A stretch of DNA of 64,000 nucleotides from Hansfordia pulvinata. Its lineage: Eukaryota > Ascomycota > Sordariomycetes > Xylariales. Positions 11,983 through 23,333 of this stretch are shown one piece after another. Location: positions 1,488,001 through 1,552,000 of the forward strand of contig BJKQ01000010.1 in assembly GCA_006538405.1 (NCBI GenBank). Direction: 5' to 3'. Position 1 is the stretch's first letter. Each line of letters starts with the position of its first letter. The translations under genes were made by a program, and so were the position numbers. The notes beneath the pieces were generated by a model. It worked only from the letters and a program-made list of their open reading frames with translations. It did not search any database and was not told the DNA's origin.

Positions 11983-12760
11983 ATGCGTGGCTGGTGGTTG
12001 CTGGCGGTTCTGCCAGCTATTGCCGGCGCCAGCGACCTGTACGTTCAATACACCGCCACCGACGGCAGCGGTGGCTACGAGAAGCAGCGCCTATGGTACG
12101 GCGATGGCAAGCTATATGTCGGCGCTGCGGTGCCCACCGACATCAAACAGGCGTTTAACATCAGCAGTGAGTCCAGAAATCTATCGCTGTCTCGGGTTTT
12201 CCTTCTTAAAGCCTTCAAAGAGGCATCCACAATAGCAAGGTGAACAACCGACTAACGACTGCTCTCGCTCCTTGAAAAGCCCCCTGGACGCGCTCGACCC
12301 TCCTATATATCGAACCCTCTGCCGACTCGTCCTCCTTGTCCCCGGCTCCTACACTTCCGAACCCGACATTCCTTGTCGCCAACGACAAGCCCGGCGCCCG
12401 CGACCCGTATACGCCGCACACTCGGCGGTGGGACTCGCGGAAGATGACTGCCTGTTCTGGCTGCGCTACGGGAAGCAGGCCATGCTCGTTGAGCGCAGCG
12501 GCAACGCCGCGACCCTGGGCTATTATCTCGACGACGCCGGAGCCGAGGGGACGTATGTACTCAAATGGAGAGGGGGTAACGAGAGGGGGGATGACGCAAA
12601 AGATATTGAAGCGGAGGCGGAGGCGGCGCAGGCGGCGGTTGGGGGCATGATAAAGCAGCAGAACAAGAGAGAGAGTCGTCGGAGTCTGAGGGAGAAGAAC
12701 CAGGCTGTCGAGAAGAGGGGCGTGCTCGCGGGTAAGAGCGTGTTGTTCATTACCGAGTGA
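11983..12760 (+). CDS. Predicted secreted protein of unknown function (apparent frameshift)
   Basis: I do not recognise the family. The start ATG 11983-11985 opens a signal peptide of about 17 residues (core LLAVLPAIAGAS), then SDLYVQYTATDGSGGYEKQR. Exon 1 ends at 12166; intron 12167-12279 has a GTGAGT donor, a CTAAC branch site and an AAG acceptor. Exon 2 continues TPWTRSTLLYIEPSADSS. Around GACCCG at 12402-12407 the frame has to gain one base to continue into GLAEDDCLFWLRYGKQAML and LGYYLDDAGAEGTYVLKW; no intron with a suitable phase fits. The C-terminal third is a charged Ala/Glu/Arg-rich helix without further motif. About 220 aa if restored. It converges on mitoferrin. Signal peptide and exon 1 are fairly sure; the join in the middle is inferred. 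Confidence 0.55.
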
Positions 12761-13911
12761 GCTCTTGAGCACAGACGGCATAGAGCACCTGGGGGCTGGC
12801 GCATCTGCCGGCATACGGTGCCGCGTCCAGTTGCCGTCTTCAACAAGGGGAATGCCTGAGTTTGCTTCAAGGTCAATGACGTGTGATATCTCGTGGTGCT
12901 TCATGTTCCAGTTTTCAAGATGTCAATATCTTTTCTTTTTGGCTCTCCAGAATTACCCCATCGCGTCGGGTCGATGTTTATCTGTACAACTGTATATAAG
13001 CGGCGGAAATGACGGCCATGAGTGAATCTGAGCGAATCACGCACACCCCGCCAAACGAGACCACTCACCCCTTCTTACCCTTTCCCACCTTCTCGTCTCT
13101 TCTTCTCCGCCCACGCCTCGGCATTTTCGCAACCCTTCCACCCGGCTTTTGGAAATGCAAGATATTGGAAAACCCAGGAAATCAGAAACATGACAGTGCC
13201 CGTTATTTACCAACCAAGTAGACGGTATCATAAGCAATTGAAAAAGACATAACGCCTTCGCGAGAATGTCCCAAAGAGTCGTCGCTTGCCACCCTCTCAG
13301 CTTTCTCAAGTATTGCGGTGGCTTTCGCCCCTGATTCACTCCATTTCCGCAGCCATGAGCTTTCCCAGGGTTGCGCCCCATTTCTCCTTTCGCGGCTGCA
13401 CCAGGTGGGAGTAATGATGAGGGAAAGGGGACAAGGCGCACTGTGCCAAAAGCGGCCCGCTGCGGTATGTACATGGGCTACCGAAAGAGACTCGACTTGA
13501 TCTAGAAGTTGTGCCCTTTTAAATCCTCATGTTGATCCTTTGTATAGTGATTGCTCATCGGGCTCTTGGGTGGATGAAAATATGCGCATTGTGATTTTTT
13601 GGAGTTGTTTGGCTGCTTGGTCGTCGCTTGGCCCAGCGGCGGGTCCTCGATAGACCTGTGGGATCGAGACTGGTAGAGCCGGCATTGTCGGATCCAACCA
13701 GTGTCGAAAGAGAATGTCGAAGGAGAATGATGGAAATCCGAGCAGCTCAAGGCCGGATTTCTCGGATTGCGGGGGGTCCGAGAGATCGGACCATTGGCAG
13801 CAGAGACCGACCATGACAGCGACGTCGGCATTGGGGCTCGGGAGCTCAGTCGAGGTAGATCGGTCGGCGAGGCTTGGCCACATGATCCGGTCGGGCGCTG
13901 CGCGGGGGGAA
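12761..13911. other. Intergenic between two convergent genes
   Basis: 3' flanks of the secreted-protein gene and mitoferrin. Nothing supportable is coded here; the longer minus-strand frame at 13527-13915 is the unspliced extension of mitoferrin exon 7 through its last intron. Confidence 0.6.
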
Positions 13912-15401
13912 TCAAGATGACGAGTTGGATTTGATGAAGTAGGCCCTGGGGCAGTTAGCAGGTGTAGTTGCAAAATCCACCCGGATTGCCGAGGTTGAAG
14001 ATGAACGTACTTGGAAGCCTCGTAGGCTGACCAGCAGATGGCAGTGCTGGGCATTGTGGTGATGACGCGCGGCCGCACGCCCTTGAAGAAGCCGCGCATA
14101 CCCTCACGCCGCATCAGCAGCTGGCAGCCATTGACGAACCCATTGACGGAGCGCAGCTCAGCGTCGGCAGCGCTTCCACGGGTCTGCAGCATGGTCTTGA
14201 TCACGTCCATGGGTGTCGTGAGGGCGGCAGCAAAGCCACCAGCGACAGCGCCTGCCGCGCAATGTGTGAATGGGTCGTACTTCTTGGTGGGGTTCATGAA
14301 GGTCGACAAGGACTCGTAGGCGATGAACTGCAGGGCCGTGAAGGGCACTGTCATGGACAGGGTGGTTGGGTATGAGACGTAGAAGGCCGATAAGCCCTCG
14401 TTCTTGTAGATGTATCTGGCGCATTCGTTCATGGACCGGTACATCTTGGCCGAGTCTTGAATTTGCATTCGCTGCTTGATGACTGCGCGGAAAGAATGGT
14501 CAGCGGTGCGCCCAGGAGATTGGCAGTGCAGTGCGGTAGTGAGTGCGCTCTACCAAATTTTAGGGTGAGCCAGCCACTTACCGTCGAAAGGGTTCATGAG
14601 AGCATCGCTGGCGATGGTAGCACAGGCGCCACTGGTAGCTGCGGGTCAAGTCAGCTGGTGCCGCGGCCATGCACGCGTGGGAATCTTGTGGCTTACCTGC
14701 GGCGACAGGGTGGTGGACGCCAACTTCATTGCCGCCCATAACGTGCTTGACAGCCTCGTAAGTAGCAAAGTAGACGGCATGCGCGGGTCCTGGAAGTGGA
14801 AGTGAGCTCGGGTTGGCGGAGCGGCTCGGGGCCGGAATATGCGATCAACAGATTCCTCGCCATGTTGACTGCACACGGGGTAAAGGGGCAACACATACCG
14901 GCTCCGACGACAACACTGGACATTCCTCTCCACAGCTTGAGGAAACCCTCACCGCTGGCAATCTTCATGGTGCTCTGGACCAGGCCATTGTAGGCGGTGC
15001 TGGCCGAAGGGTTGATGATCTGCATGCGCGTCTGAAGGGGCAGGGTCAGCGAGGGATGTGCGAAGAGGGCAGCGGTTCTGGCAGCGCCGAAGCCGCCGAC
15101 CGGGGGAGTCGCGCACCTTGATAGCGTCGATGGGGTACATGACGGTGTGTTCCTGGGTGGTTGTCAGATTGCGTCGGGCGGTATGCGGGCGCATTGAAGG
15201 AGAGCAGGCATACCGCGATGCCAGCAAAGGCGCCGGCAGCCATGTTTTGGGCGAGAGAGAAGTTGGGCGGCAGGGACTCGTAGCTGTCACGAGGGAGGAG
15301 CGGTCAGCTGTGTGTGAAGCGAAGGCACGGTAGCCAGAGGTATTGGGCGCGGCATACTCGTATTCCTCCTCCTCAATCGGCGCGGCATTGGGCTGGGCCA
15401 T
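13912..15401 (-). CDS. Mitoferrin, mitochondrial iron carrier (Mrs3/Mrs4 type)
   Basis: SLC25-family carrier of the inner mitochondrial membrane that imports ferrous iron for haem and Fe-S synthesis. Eight exons in minus-strand order: 15401-15358, 15283-15214, 15152-15117, 15031-14899, 14789-14697, 14638-14582, 14482-14011 and 13945-13912. They total 939 nt, 312 aa, the usual length. All introns are GT-AG and 58-109 nt. The three carrier signatures are visible: YPIDAIKTRMQ, NPFDVIKQRMQ and TPMDVIKTMLQ. Each follows a paired-helix repeat (FSLAQNMAAGAFAGIA, VHHPVAAATSGACATIA, DPFTHCAAGAVAGGFAA). The start is chosen at MAQPNAAPIEEEEYEY, since the first intron donor follows 44 nt later. The protein ends EASKAYFIKSNSSS. 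The exon series is intact. GATA-type sites upstream suggest iron-responsive control. Confidence 0.95.
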
Positions 15402-15658
15402 CTTGGCCGCAGCTTGCGAGCCTTCGCCGAAGGCCTTGGGTTGGAGCGCCAGGGTGACGACTGCGGAGGGAGAGGACGGAGGCGGGGGGGAGTTGGCGCG
15501 GGCGGTGAGAGCAGCCGCGCAGGCTGTTGCCGAGAGTCGTGAATGCGAAGGGGCGGGCGGGCGACTGGCGAGGGTGTCGAGGGCGGGCGGGCGAGCGTGG
15601 TCGTGGTCGTGGTGACAAAGGTGATGGGGCAGGAGGCGAGGACGGGAGGTAGAAGATT

Positions 15659-15671
15659 GATAGCCAGATAA
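15659..15671. promoter_or_regulatory. GATA-factor site pair upstream of mitoferrin (proximal)
   Basis: TGATAG and CCAGATAA lie next to each other, about 260 bases upstream of the mitoferrin ATG; a further GGATAG follows at 15677-15682. HGATAR sites bind fungal GATA factors. In Aspergillus the iron repressor SreA prefers ATCWGATAA; the CAGATAA core here is a partial match. The regulator is inferred. Confidence 0.4.
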
Positions 15672-15904
15672 GGTTGGGATAGCGGCAGCGCGGAGGTGCG
15701 AGCGAGCAAGGCGAGCAAGGCGAGCCCAGCAGGCGCCTGCAGCCGGGGGGCCGGGACCTGAATTTCTGCTCGCCGCTACCGCAGCGGCGGCGGCTTCGCT
15801 CCCGTGCTTTTACCAGAAGGGCCCGCCTGCACGGGCGACAGAGCCTGCCTACTTGGACTGGACGGAGTACCGGACGCTACCTCGGCTGGTCCGGTTCTGT
15901 CTCC

Positions 15905-15918
15905 GATAAGCCAGATAA
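15905..15918. promoter_or_regulatory. GATA-factor site pair upstream of mitoferrin (distal)
   Basis: GATAAGCCAGATAA, about 505-517 bases upstream of the ATG, repeats the same nine-base GCCAGATAA core as the proximal pair, again preceded directly by a second GATA. The duplicate composite arrangement makes chance less likely than single GATA words would. Confidence 0.4.
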
Positions 15919-18700
15919 AGAGCTATCCGTGCAAGAGAGGTACTTGACCTTCAATGTTCGTTCCAATTGCCTTGTGCCCGCCACCACCTTGAAATCGTGA
16001 TATTGAAAGAGAGTGGAAGCTTTACGTACAGTGTACGCGCGTGAGTCTGGGCAGCAGCCGGCACAGCCATGAGTCGGATCTGTTGTCTCTCCCGGCCACC
16101 AGCACGAGACTTTGGTAGGGGGCCGAGGAGCCGGTTGGGCCGCACACGGTCGAAAGCTGATGAGTGGCTTCCTCACCAACCTAACGTCCCGGCCTTTCGG
16201 TTTTCCATTTGCTCGAAATACATCCATTTACATAAGGTACACTTACTGGTAGATGGGTACGTACATGTAGGTAATGAGGGACCTTGGGTACGACCTGAGT
16301 ATGTCTGGTTCAGGTAAGGTAGTGGCACTTCCATGCAGGACCTTCGGATCAGATAACTTTTTAGCGCGCCGTGCCGTGGAAACGAGGACCGCTCCTCGGA
16401 GGTTGGAGCCACGGAGCCCGCAAGTCACGTACTTGTACGAGTACGGGTGCCCGTGCAAGGGGCAGGGATCAGACGCTCGCTCGGGTACGGGTACGGGTAG
16501 GTACCAGGTATTCCCTAATTTCTTGCGGATTCCTTATGCTGGCATTCTTTCTCGTGAGAATCCCAGGAACTATCACTGGCCTCATTTGCTGTAACTGGTA
16601 CCTCCATGAACCGACACATGGATATCTATGCTGTTGGAATGTGCTACAAAGTACATCCAATGCTGCGGTCACATGGACGGCAGGTCTTCTGTAGTCTTAC
16701 TACCTAACCTACCAGGTAGTTCGGGAAGCACCACTGGCGAACGACAACGGAGGTACCAAGCCGAGCGTTTCAGGCCGTGTCGAGACCCGATCAGATAACG
16801 GACGGGCGCGCCATTGCGCACACCCGCCGGCCGACCCCCTAAGAGAAGCAGGGTTAGTATTCCGTGGGCATTCTCATCAGTGTTGAATCATTGGACCGTC
16901 GCCCAATGTCGATGACTACTACGAGTGCACAATGCGTACGAGACGAATACTTGTACCTGCAGAAATTGAAGCTGTCAGGGGTGCGGCGAACAGTGCGTAC
17001 GCGTATTATTGGCTCCGTGTCACGTTCAAGTTTTCAAGGACCCGGCCGTTCGAGGGAGAAGAAGAGCTGTTCCCATCTGCAATCTGATTCTTATTTCAAT
17101 CAGCACTGGTTCCCGTCGCGACGGAATACCTCAGGTACTCGCACATGTAGGTAGTTTAGGCGTCTTTATCCTTCAGGTGCCTGTGAAGGGGCAGGTGGTT
17201 GAAAGTACTCGTAGGTAATAAGATTGATTGAGAACTGAGTTGCACCTCGTAGCTCGGACTGAAGTATTGATTCCACGTGAATGAGGCGCTGGGACCAACA
17301 AGACCACTGATTGATAAAGAGCTGCCACTTTTTGCCCGAGGGATAGTACCTAACGCATGTGCAAGCACGAGGATGGTCCCCGAGAGTTCCGTACGGGGCC
17401 GTACGGGAGTCACCATTGCTTTTTCTTGTACCAAGTCCAAATGAGGGTGGTCTTCGAACTTTGCCCGGCACTCCTGGCTCTTACGCTCTTTACGCTTTTT
17501 TTATTGTCTTGAAATCATCGACCACTCGCGCCCACTCGTGCCCACACACGTGCCACAGTCCCTCTTCATTTAATAACAGATATCGATCCAGATGTGGATG
17601 CGCCCGAGAGCCCCGGTGTTTCTGCAGAGCACGACGCGCTCCAGACGTACGAGTACCGCACTCGTATGTCGGCCCGCTACCGCCGGTCCAAGACAGCTCA
17701 TCATTGACACAAGTCATAGCATCACCAGTCGCACCCGCCTACCACCATTGCCGTTGGTCTTTCGTCGGTCAGCCGGTCGGTTTCTTCGAGACCACAGCCT
17801 TAGCTTGGTGCTCTACTCGTATACTAACCCACACTGTACCGTGAGGACGCGCAGTCGACATGGCCTGAAGTCTGGAACCCGGAACCCAGTGTTTGGAGCT
17901 AGCACGGGTGAGGAACGAGTAATCAGAACCCTCACGAGTCCTCTCCATACATGCAAATCCTCAGTGGCACTCAATGATGAGAGAGGGACAAATGGAAAAT
18001 GAAGAGATGGATACAAATACAAGCGGAGAAGAAGAGGAAGAAGGCTGATGGAACATCGAGGCGGAGCCACTACGAGGCCTTCCTTGTACGGGCCGAACGA
18101 ACGAGGCAAAAGTCCCTGGATCTGCGCCGCGCTGGCAATTTGCAGTTTCAGGGCTTACGACTACGCGTACTACTCGTACGCACGCTACGGTAGCCCGCCT
18201 GGTCCGCCCTCGTCCCCAAGCCACACACGGGACACCGCGGCAGCGGCGCGCGGCCCTGGCACCCCCGAGGACCGACTCCGCCGAGCGGATATCCATCCAT
18301 GTCCGCGCCCATACACGTTAATTTGGTAAAGAGGGGGCCCCGGCGAGCCAGGTCTTTATCCCTGGTACACTGGCCATCAAGGTTGGCTGGTGTCCCTTCT
18401 CACTCCGTGGGCTTCTTTTAACCCTGGTTGAATACAGACAGTGGCCTCCTATAGGTTTTCACAGCTCGACGTATACAACCTCCCCGCGTAGCCAATTGCA
18501 CTCAAGATTTCCGCGCTCAACTACTTGGAGAGCACCATTGCTTTCACGTCAGAAGCCAACATGTGCCACCGGGAAAAGATTCGCTGGGTGGCAGACGGAG
18601 TCAGAGACCGAAGACCGGGCGGGCAGACAGACGGACAAAACACCCGACCGGATCCGCCGTGGCCCCTCTGTTATGCGGAACCAAGTGCAGCTGATCACGC

Positions 18701-18734
18701 CGGCAACATCTTTCACACGGCAACATCTTTCACA
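18701..18734. repeat. 17-bp perfect tandem duplication
   Basis: Two identical adjacent copies of a 17-base unit starting CGGCAACATC, in intergenic DNA. It may be a replication-slippage product or an assembly artefact. Confidence 0.85.
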
Positions 18735-18961
18735 CGTGATAAGCAAACCACGTGCGTGTGAGGCTGGAGGTCATCTGCCGAACGACTGCCCAGCCGTGCG
18801 TGCGGCAGCTGGGACTTGCTCAAAATCCAATAAACGCTATTTGCCGCAGTGGTATAATCCCGACCCCCTCGCGATGTCGAGGCGCTAAAAGACAAACACC
18901 CTCCATCCATCATATCCCTCTCGGCGTTGAGGGTGCCCAGAGCGAAGCCCTGACCAGGCCC

Positions 18962-21910
18962 TCACATCACCCCGCGCTGGTTCAGGTGCGCATCCTGGAA
19001 TTGCTTGAGGAGCGTCACCATGCCCGGTCGGTTCGTCTCCCCATCAGCCAAGGCGCTGCTCTCCTCCCTACTGAGCGTTCGGCGCGGCGATTCCTCCCAT
19101 GTTGACTCCCCAAGGCGCGCCACACTGGCCTCAACCTCGGCGCCGTCGTCTAGAAATGTTGATGCCTGTTCCTGCATACCGGGTCGACGACCTGCAGCAT
19201 CCTCTGTTGACTCCTCTATAATGTCAGCACCCTCATGCGCTGGCGCCCGCATTGGCTGCCGCGCCCGCTGCGGCGTCCTGGCTGTTGCGAAAGACGCTGC
19301 TGGTTGGTGATGAGGATCCAGAAGCATCGAGGCCATGGGTGACGGCGCTACTGGTGGTCCAGATCTCGGCAACTTTCCTTGATTATGCTGGGCCCTTGCT
19401 GGTGCTCGGCTGCCTGGTCGCTCACCGAGCCCTGCCCGAGAGGCTCTCGTGTCGGCAGCCAATGTTGGCGACATCAGCCCGGCGAAACCTGGATTCTGAT
19501 GTATGTGCTGACGCCCTGATGGCCCAGTACCATGCGCACCCGGAAGACCACTTCGTGGGTTGTAGACGTAGTTGTCTAGGAAGCCGTACATGGAGGCTTG
19601 CATTTTCCCATGTTTCGTGTTGTAGTAATCCTCCCGGGCGTCAAATTGGGCGTCCTGCTGGCCCTGCCTTGTGCTGCGAGGGTCTTTCTGAAAATCGAAA
19701 ACTGCGAAAGAGCAGACGTATCCGAGACCATCCACGTGAATAGTGAACTCCCTGAAGAAGTCGACGATCTGATCGCTACAATGAGGCAGGGTGAAGAATA
19801 GGACCAGAGGGGTAACCAGAACCCCAAGGATCTCTTCGAGGAAGATGAGAATCTGAGGCTTATACAGCTCGGAGAATTCAGTCTTGACGTCGTAGCTGTG
19901 AAGACGGCCCTTCCATTGGTCGGGCTGGTAGTGAAGTAGACCGATGACTTTGTCCAAAGCATACTCGGGGTCGAAGACCTCGTTTTCTTCGGAGATCTGG
20001 CCGCGAGCAACAGCCCATCCTGTGGTCAAAATCGCAAGCAGGCCGAATGTTGTCATACCAGGGAAAACCTCAAAATCGACAAACATCTCGGGGTCGGAAA
20101 AGCCCACCAGGGCGAGCACAGCAATGAGCGCGCTAGCAAGGAACTGAACAGTTCTAGCAGCGGCCTCCGTTTTTCTCTTAGGAAACTGATCGATGTAGAC
20201 TTTGGCAAATGGATAGGATAGGTTCAACCGCTCATCAAAAATGTGAGGAAGCTCGTTGAACTCTCTGAACTTCCATTTCGCAAGGGGAGTATATTGCCTT
20301 GCTCCTATCGAGGCAGTGTTCGTTTTGAATTCCTGTGATCTTGTTAGCAATAATAAGCCAGCCTGGGCAGGGGTGTCCATCTTTGTACTAACGTTGTAAT
20401 ACGTGAACACAAAGTCGATCAGCAGCCCACAGGCGACGAAAGGGGCGAATATGAGGTTCATGACGGCAGCAAAGACGAACCGTGTCTTCATTTCACGACT
20501 CAACTGACCGCGATGGTCGGAGCGGAGAACCCGCTGATGTACCTGCCCTCCTTCATTAAATATCAGGTCGAGAACACCGAATTGTACCGTCCACTCAAGT
20601 GATTTTGAGAATAGCTGCCGATTCCGCATGAAGGGGATCGGGGCCGTGAGGTTCAACACGTCCTTGTTAAACAGCGCAATAATGTAGTTCTCGCGCCTCA
20701 TCAGCCGATTTGCAATGTCGTGTGCGTCGAGTCTCTCCTTGGACTGATTTGCCACGTGGTGGCCCAGTTGTTTGGACAGAAAGCGCCGTTGTGTCGCTGT
20801 GATGTTGGTCGCCGTCTTGACATTCTGATCACGGAGCGTCGTGATCTTGGACACGACATCCTGCCAGGAGATTGTCTGCATGTCCTCGTCGGGAATCTCC
20901 AACAGATATGCGTAGAAGTCGCGGATGTGCAGGAGACGGGGAATGTCAAGAATCCACTGGATTGTTTTCCAGACGAAGTAGAAACTGCACACCCAAAGAC
21001 TCAGGTTCCATATGCCCCACATGTTGGTTGTGCAGTGAGGTATCATGATCTCCGACAGGGTCTTGCTATGCCTTATGTTGCTGTAGTCCAAGCACTGCGT
21101 CAGAAGCGTGAGGAAGGTGGCCAAGAAGAGAACCTTGCTATTATGTCCAAGTTAGCGCGCAGAGATTGTGACAGGATAGGCTCGGTACACTGACAATAGA
21201 TGAAGGAAGCGCTCGAGCAGTATGCACCACACACCTGCACCCAAGTAGTAGTCGTAGACGTCCCGGATGAAGACGTCAAGATTGGAAACATTAGCCCATC
21301 TAAACATGGCCTTTTCACGGGGACTGGCGCCGAAGCCCGGTGTTCTCCGCTGTGGAATTCTTGCCGGTTTCTGCCCGGGCAGAAAGCCCTGTTCCTCGTC
21401 GCCAGGGTGCAAAGGTTGACGGGCTTGGGCGGTTTCCCACTGTTCTTGTACTCTCGGGTTGGAGGGGCCGGCAACTGGGGGCCGTTGAGATGGGCGCGGG
21501 CCGGTTCTTCGGGGATTCTTTTTCGGTTGCGCCGACGATGGGCCCTCAACCAGCAGAGAGGCAGGAACGTCATTGTCGCCGTCGCCGTCGCCGTCGTCTT
21601 CCGGTATCAACCATCGCGCCTCGGGGTTCTGAGGATTGTGGCCAGTCCAGCGCCGAGCTGGGTGTCTGGAGGCAGCCACGGGGCTCCTCGTAGAGACTGC
21701 ACTGTGGCCGAGAGCCAAACCCTCGGCTTGTGCGAGGTCGTCATCGCGGAACTCGTGGGCGAGATTCTCTTCATCGAGATCTAGATCCAGTGGGTCGTGG
21801 CGATCGTGCCTGGCATCGTCGTCTCGGTCTTCGTCATTCTCAACTCGCTCGTACCATGGAATTTGGTCGTTATCGGCGGGCGCAAGGCGGGAGAACAGGT
21901 TCGGGGCCAT
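18962..21910 (-). CDS. ATG9: Autophagy protein Atg9, lipid scramblase of Atg9 vesicles
   Basis: Multi-spanning membrane protein that seeds autophagosome formation and scrambles phospholipids received from Atg2. Three exons: 21910-21191, 21133-20393 and 20332-18962, giving 943 aa, normal for fungal Atg9. The N-terminal 180 residues are acidic and disordered. The conserved core follows: FIRDVYDYYLGAGVWCILLE, VLFLATFLTLLTQCLDYS, QYTPLAKWKFREFNELPHIF and LSYPFAKVYIDQFPKRKT, then the paired hydrophobic segments near RTVQFLASALIAVLALVGF and ILGVLVTPLVLFFTLP. The C-terminal 200 residues are low-complexity with many Ser/Arg. Intron 1 (21134-21190) uses an AAG acceptor. Intron 2 (20333-20392, 60 nt) has a GTTAGT donor and a GCTAAC branch site but no stop and a length divisible by three, so retention would insert 20 residues. 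It diverges from COG6. Confidence 0.95.
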
Positions 21911-23333
21911 GGCGGTGCAGATGAGCGCGTGGGCGCGGAGTTATCGGCTCGTTGGTTGCTGGATCAGGAGGGAGGGGAAGGGGGGTTGGACGTGCTTCGG
22001 GTCTTAATCTGAGACGGATAGCATGGCGGAGCTTGTTACTAGAAAATGTCGTCTGGTATTGCGAGGAGGGAGGTTGGGCGACAAGATGGTCGAGTTGAGC
22101 CGGGTTGGATGGGGCTGGCTGTTCACGTGCGAATGTGGAGGGCCGGTCGTGACGACGGTCGTGGATGGAAGTGTAGAAGCGTAGAAGCAAAAGTTGGCTG
22201 TCTGCGTCGACGAAGAGTATTTTGAGCAATGTTTGGGCGAGGGTGCAAGGCGACAGCTTCTGGGATCAAGTCTGGCATGTATCTTGCCGACTGAGGCATC
22301 CAGCGAGGGGGAGGTTGTCGAGGTAAAGCATGCGCAAGGTGGGAAATGGACGTTGAACGTCATCCGCCGATAAGCGGCCAGGCGCAGCCTAACAAAGGGA
22401 GCTGGTACGAGTAGAGGCAGCTGCAGCGGGCAGGTGGGCGTATCTGGAGGAGTCGCTACCGTCGCGTGCAGGCGCCATTAGGTCACTAATAAGTGGACGT
22501 ACGAGTAGGTTGGTTGTCAGGTGCGGCCGGTGATCTTCATTCGTCATAGCTGCCCACGCTGCCCTGGCCGAAGTAGAGGGACCCTGGTTTCGCGATTGAC
22601 GAAGACAGCGACACGTACCCAGTACAGAGGGCACCCTTCTCAAATCGGAACCAGCCACCCATCAATGCGTGAAGCCAACACACTGCAACTCGGTTCAGTG
22701 AGTACCTATCGAAGCTTGCTACTCGAATTTGCGCTGGGGATGTGGGATGTATCTACTGTCTGGTTCTTTGGAGACTGATCCGTGGCGGGGATAACCCTCC
22801 ATTGTGTCGAGCTTAACAATCGAAGGTCTTTCCACCCCAGATGTCCTGCGGCACGTCGCGGGTACCCCGTACCTTGTGTGTTCCGCACTGGTAGCGCCCG
22901 CGCATGCCCATTCCCGTCGCGTCTGACCTTCTTCCAGGGCAGGTACCTACTCGGACGTACCTTCGTATCTTATCACCCCTTCTTGCCCCGCCAATACGTT
23001 CTACATAGAACAGCTGCTTTAAGGCGCTGCTGGTGCTGCACGGGCACCTCCCGTCTCTTCCAGCGTCGTCGCGCCCTCCGACAGCTGGCCACTTGGTGCA
23101 TCAGGTCTCGAGACGCCGCATCGATACATGGATGTATAGGTAGAGCACAACTTTCGAAGGTGTTGGGTCCCACCTCATCATACACACATCCGACTTCAGG
23201 GCTTTCTTCCCCGGTCGCCCCCGGCTCGGTTTCTCTCCTGCTCCTGTATACGGCCGATATGAGAGGACTCTAGACCAGCTTCTCCCCGTCTGACCTCCCG
23301 CCCGCCGGTTGAGGACCACCCGCCCACTACACC
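21911..23333. other. Divergent promoter region of ATG9 and COG6
   Basis: No gene supported in 1.4 kb. It holds octamers TACGAGTA at about 22405 and 22500, an AGGTACCT palindrome at about 22940 and a C/T-rich leader before COG6. Overlapping frames of 85-163 codons are compositional. Confidence 0.6.

Larger units (their letters stand above)
15402..18961. other. Intergenic, 3.6 kb
   Basis: No gene supported. The first 550 bases are the GC-rich mitoferrin promoter with two GATA clusters. From 15.9 to 18.5 kb the sequence is rich in GGTAC, GGGTACGGGTAC (16480-16505) and TACGAGTA/TACTCGTA words (16436, 17204, 17648, 17813, 18171) but has no coding frame with domain content. A perfect 17-bp tandem duplication lies at 18701-18734. 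ATG9 ends at 18962. Confidence 0.6.
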
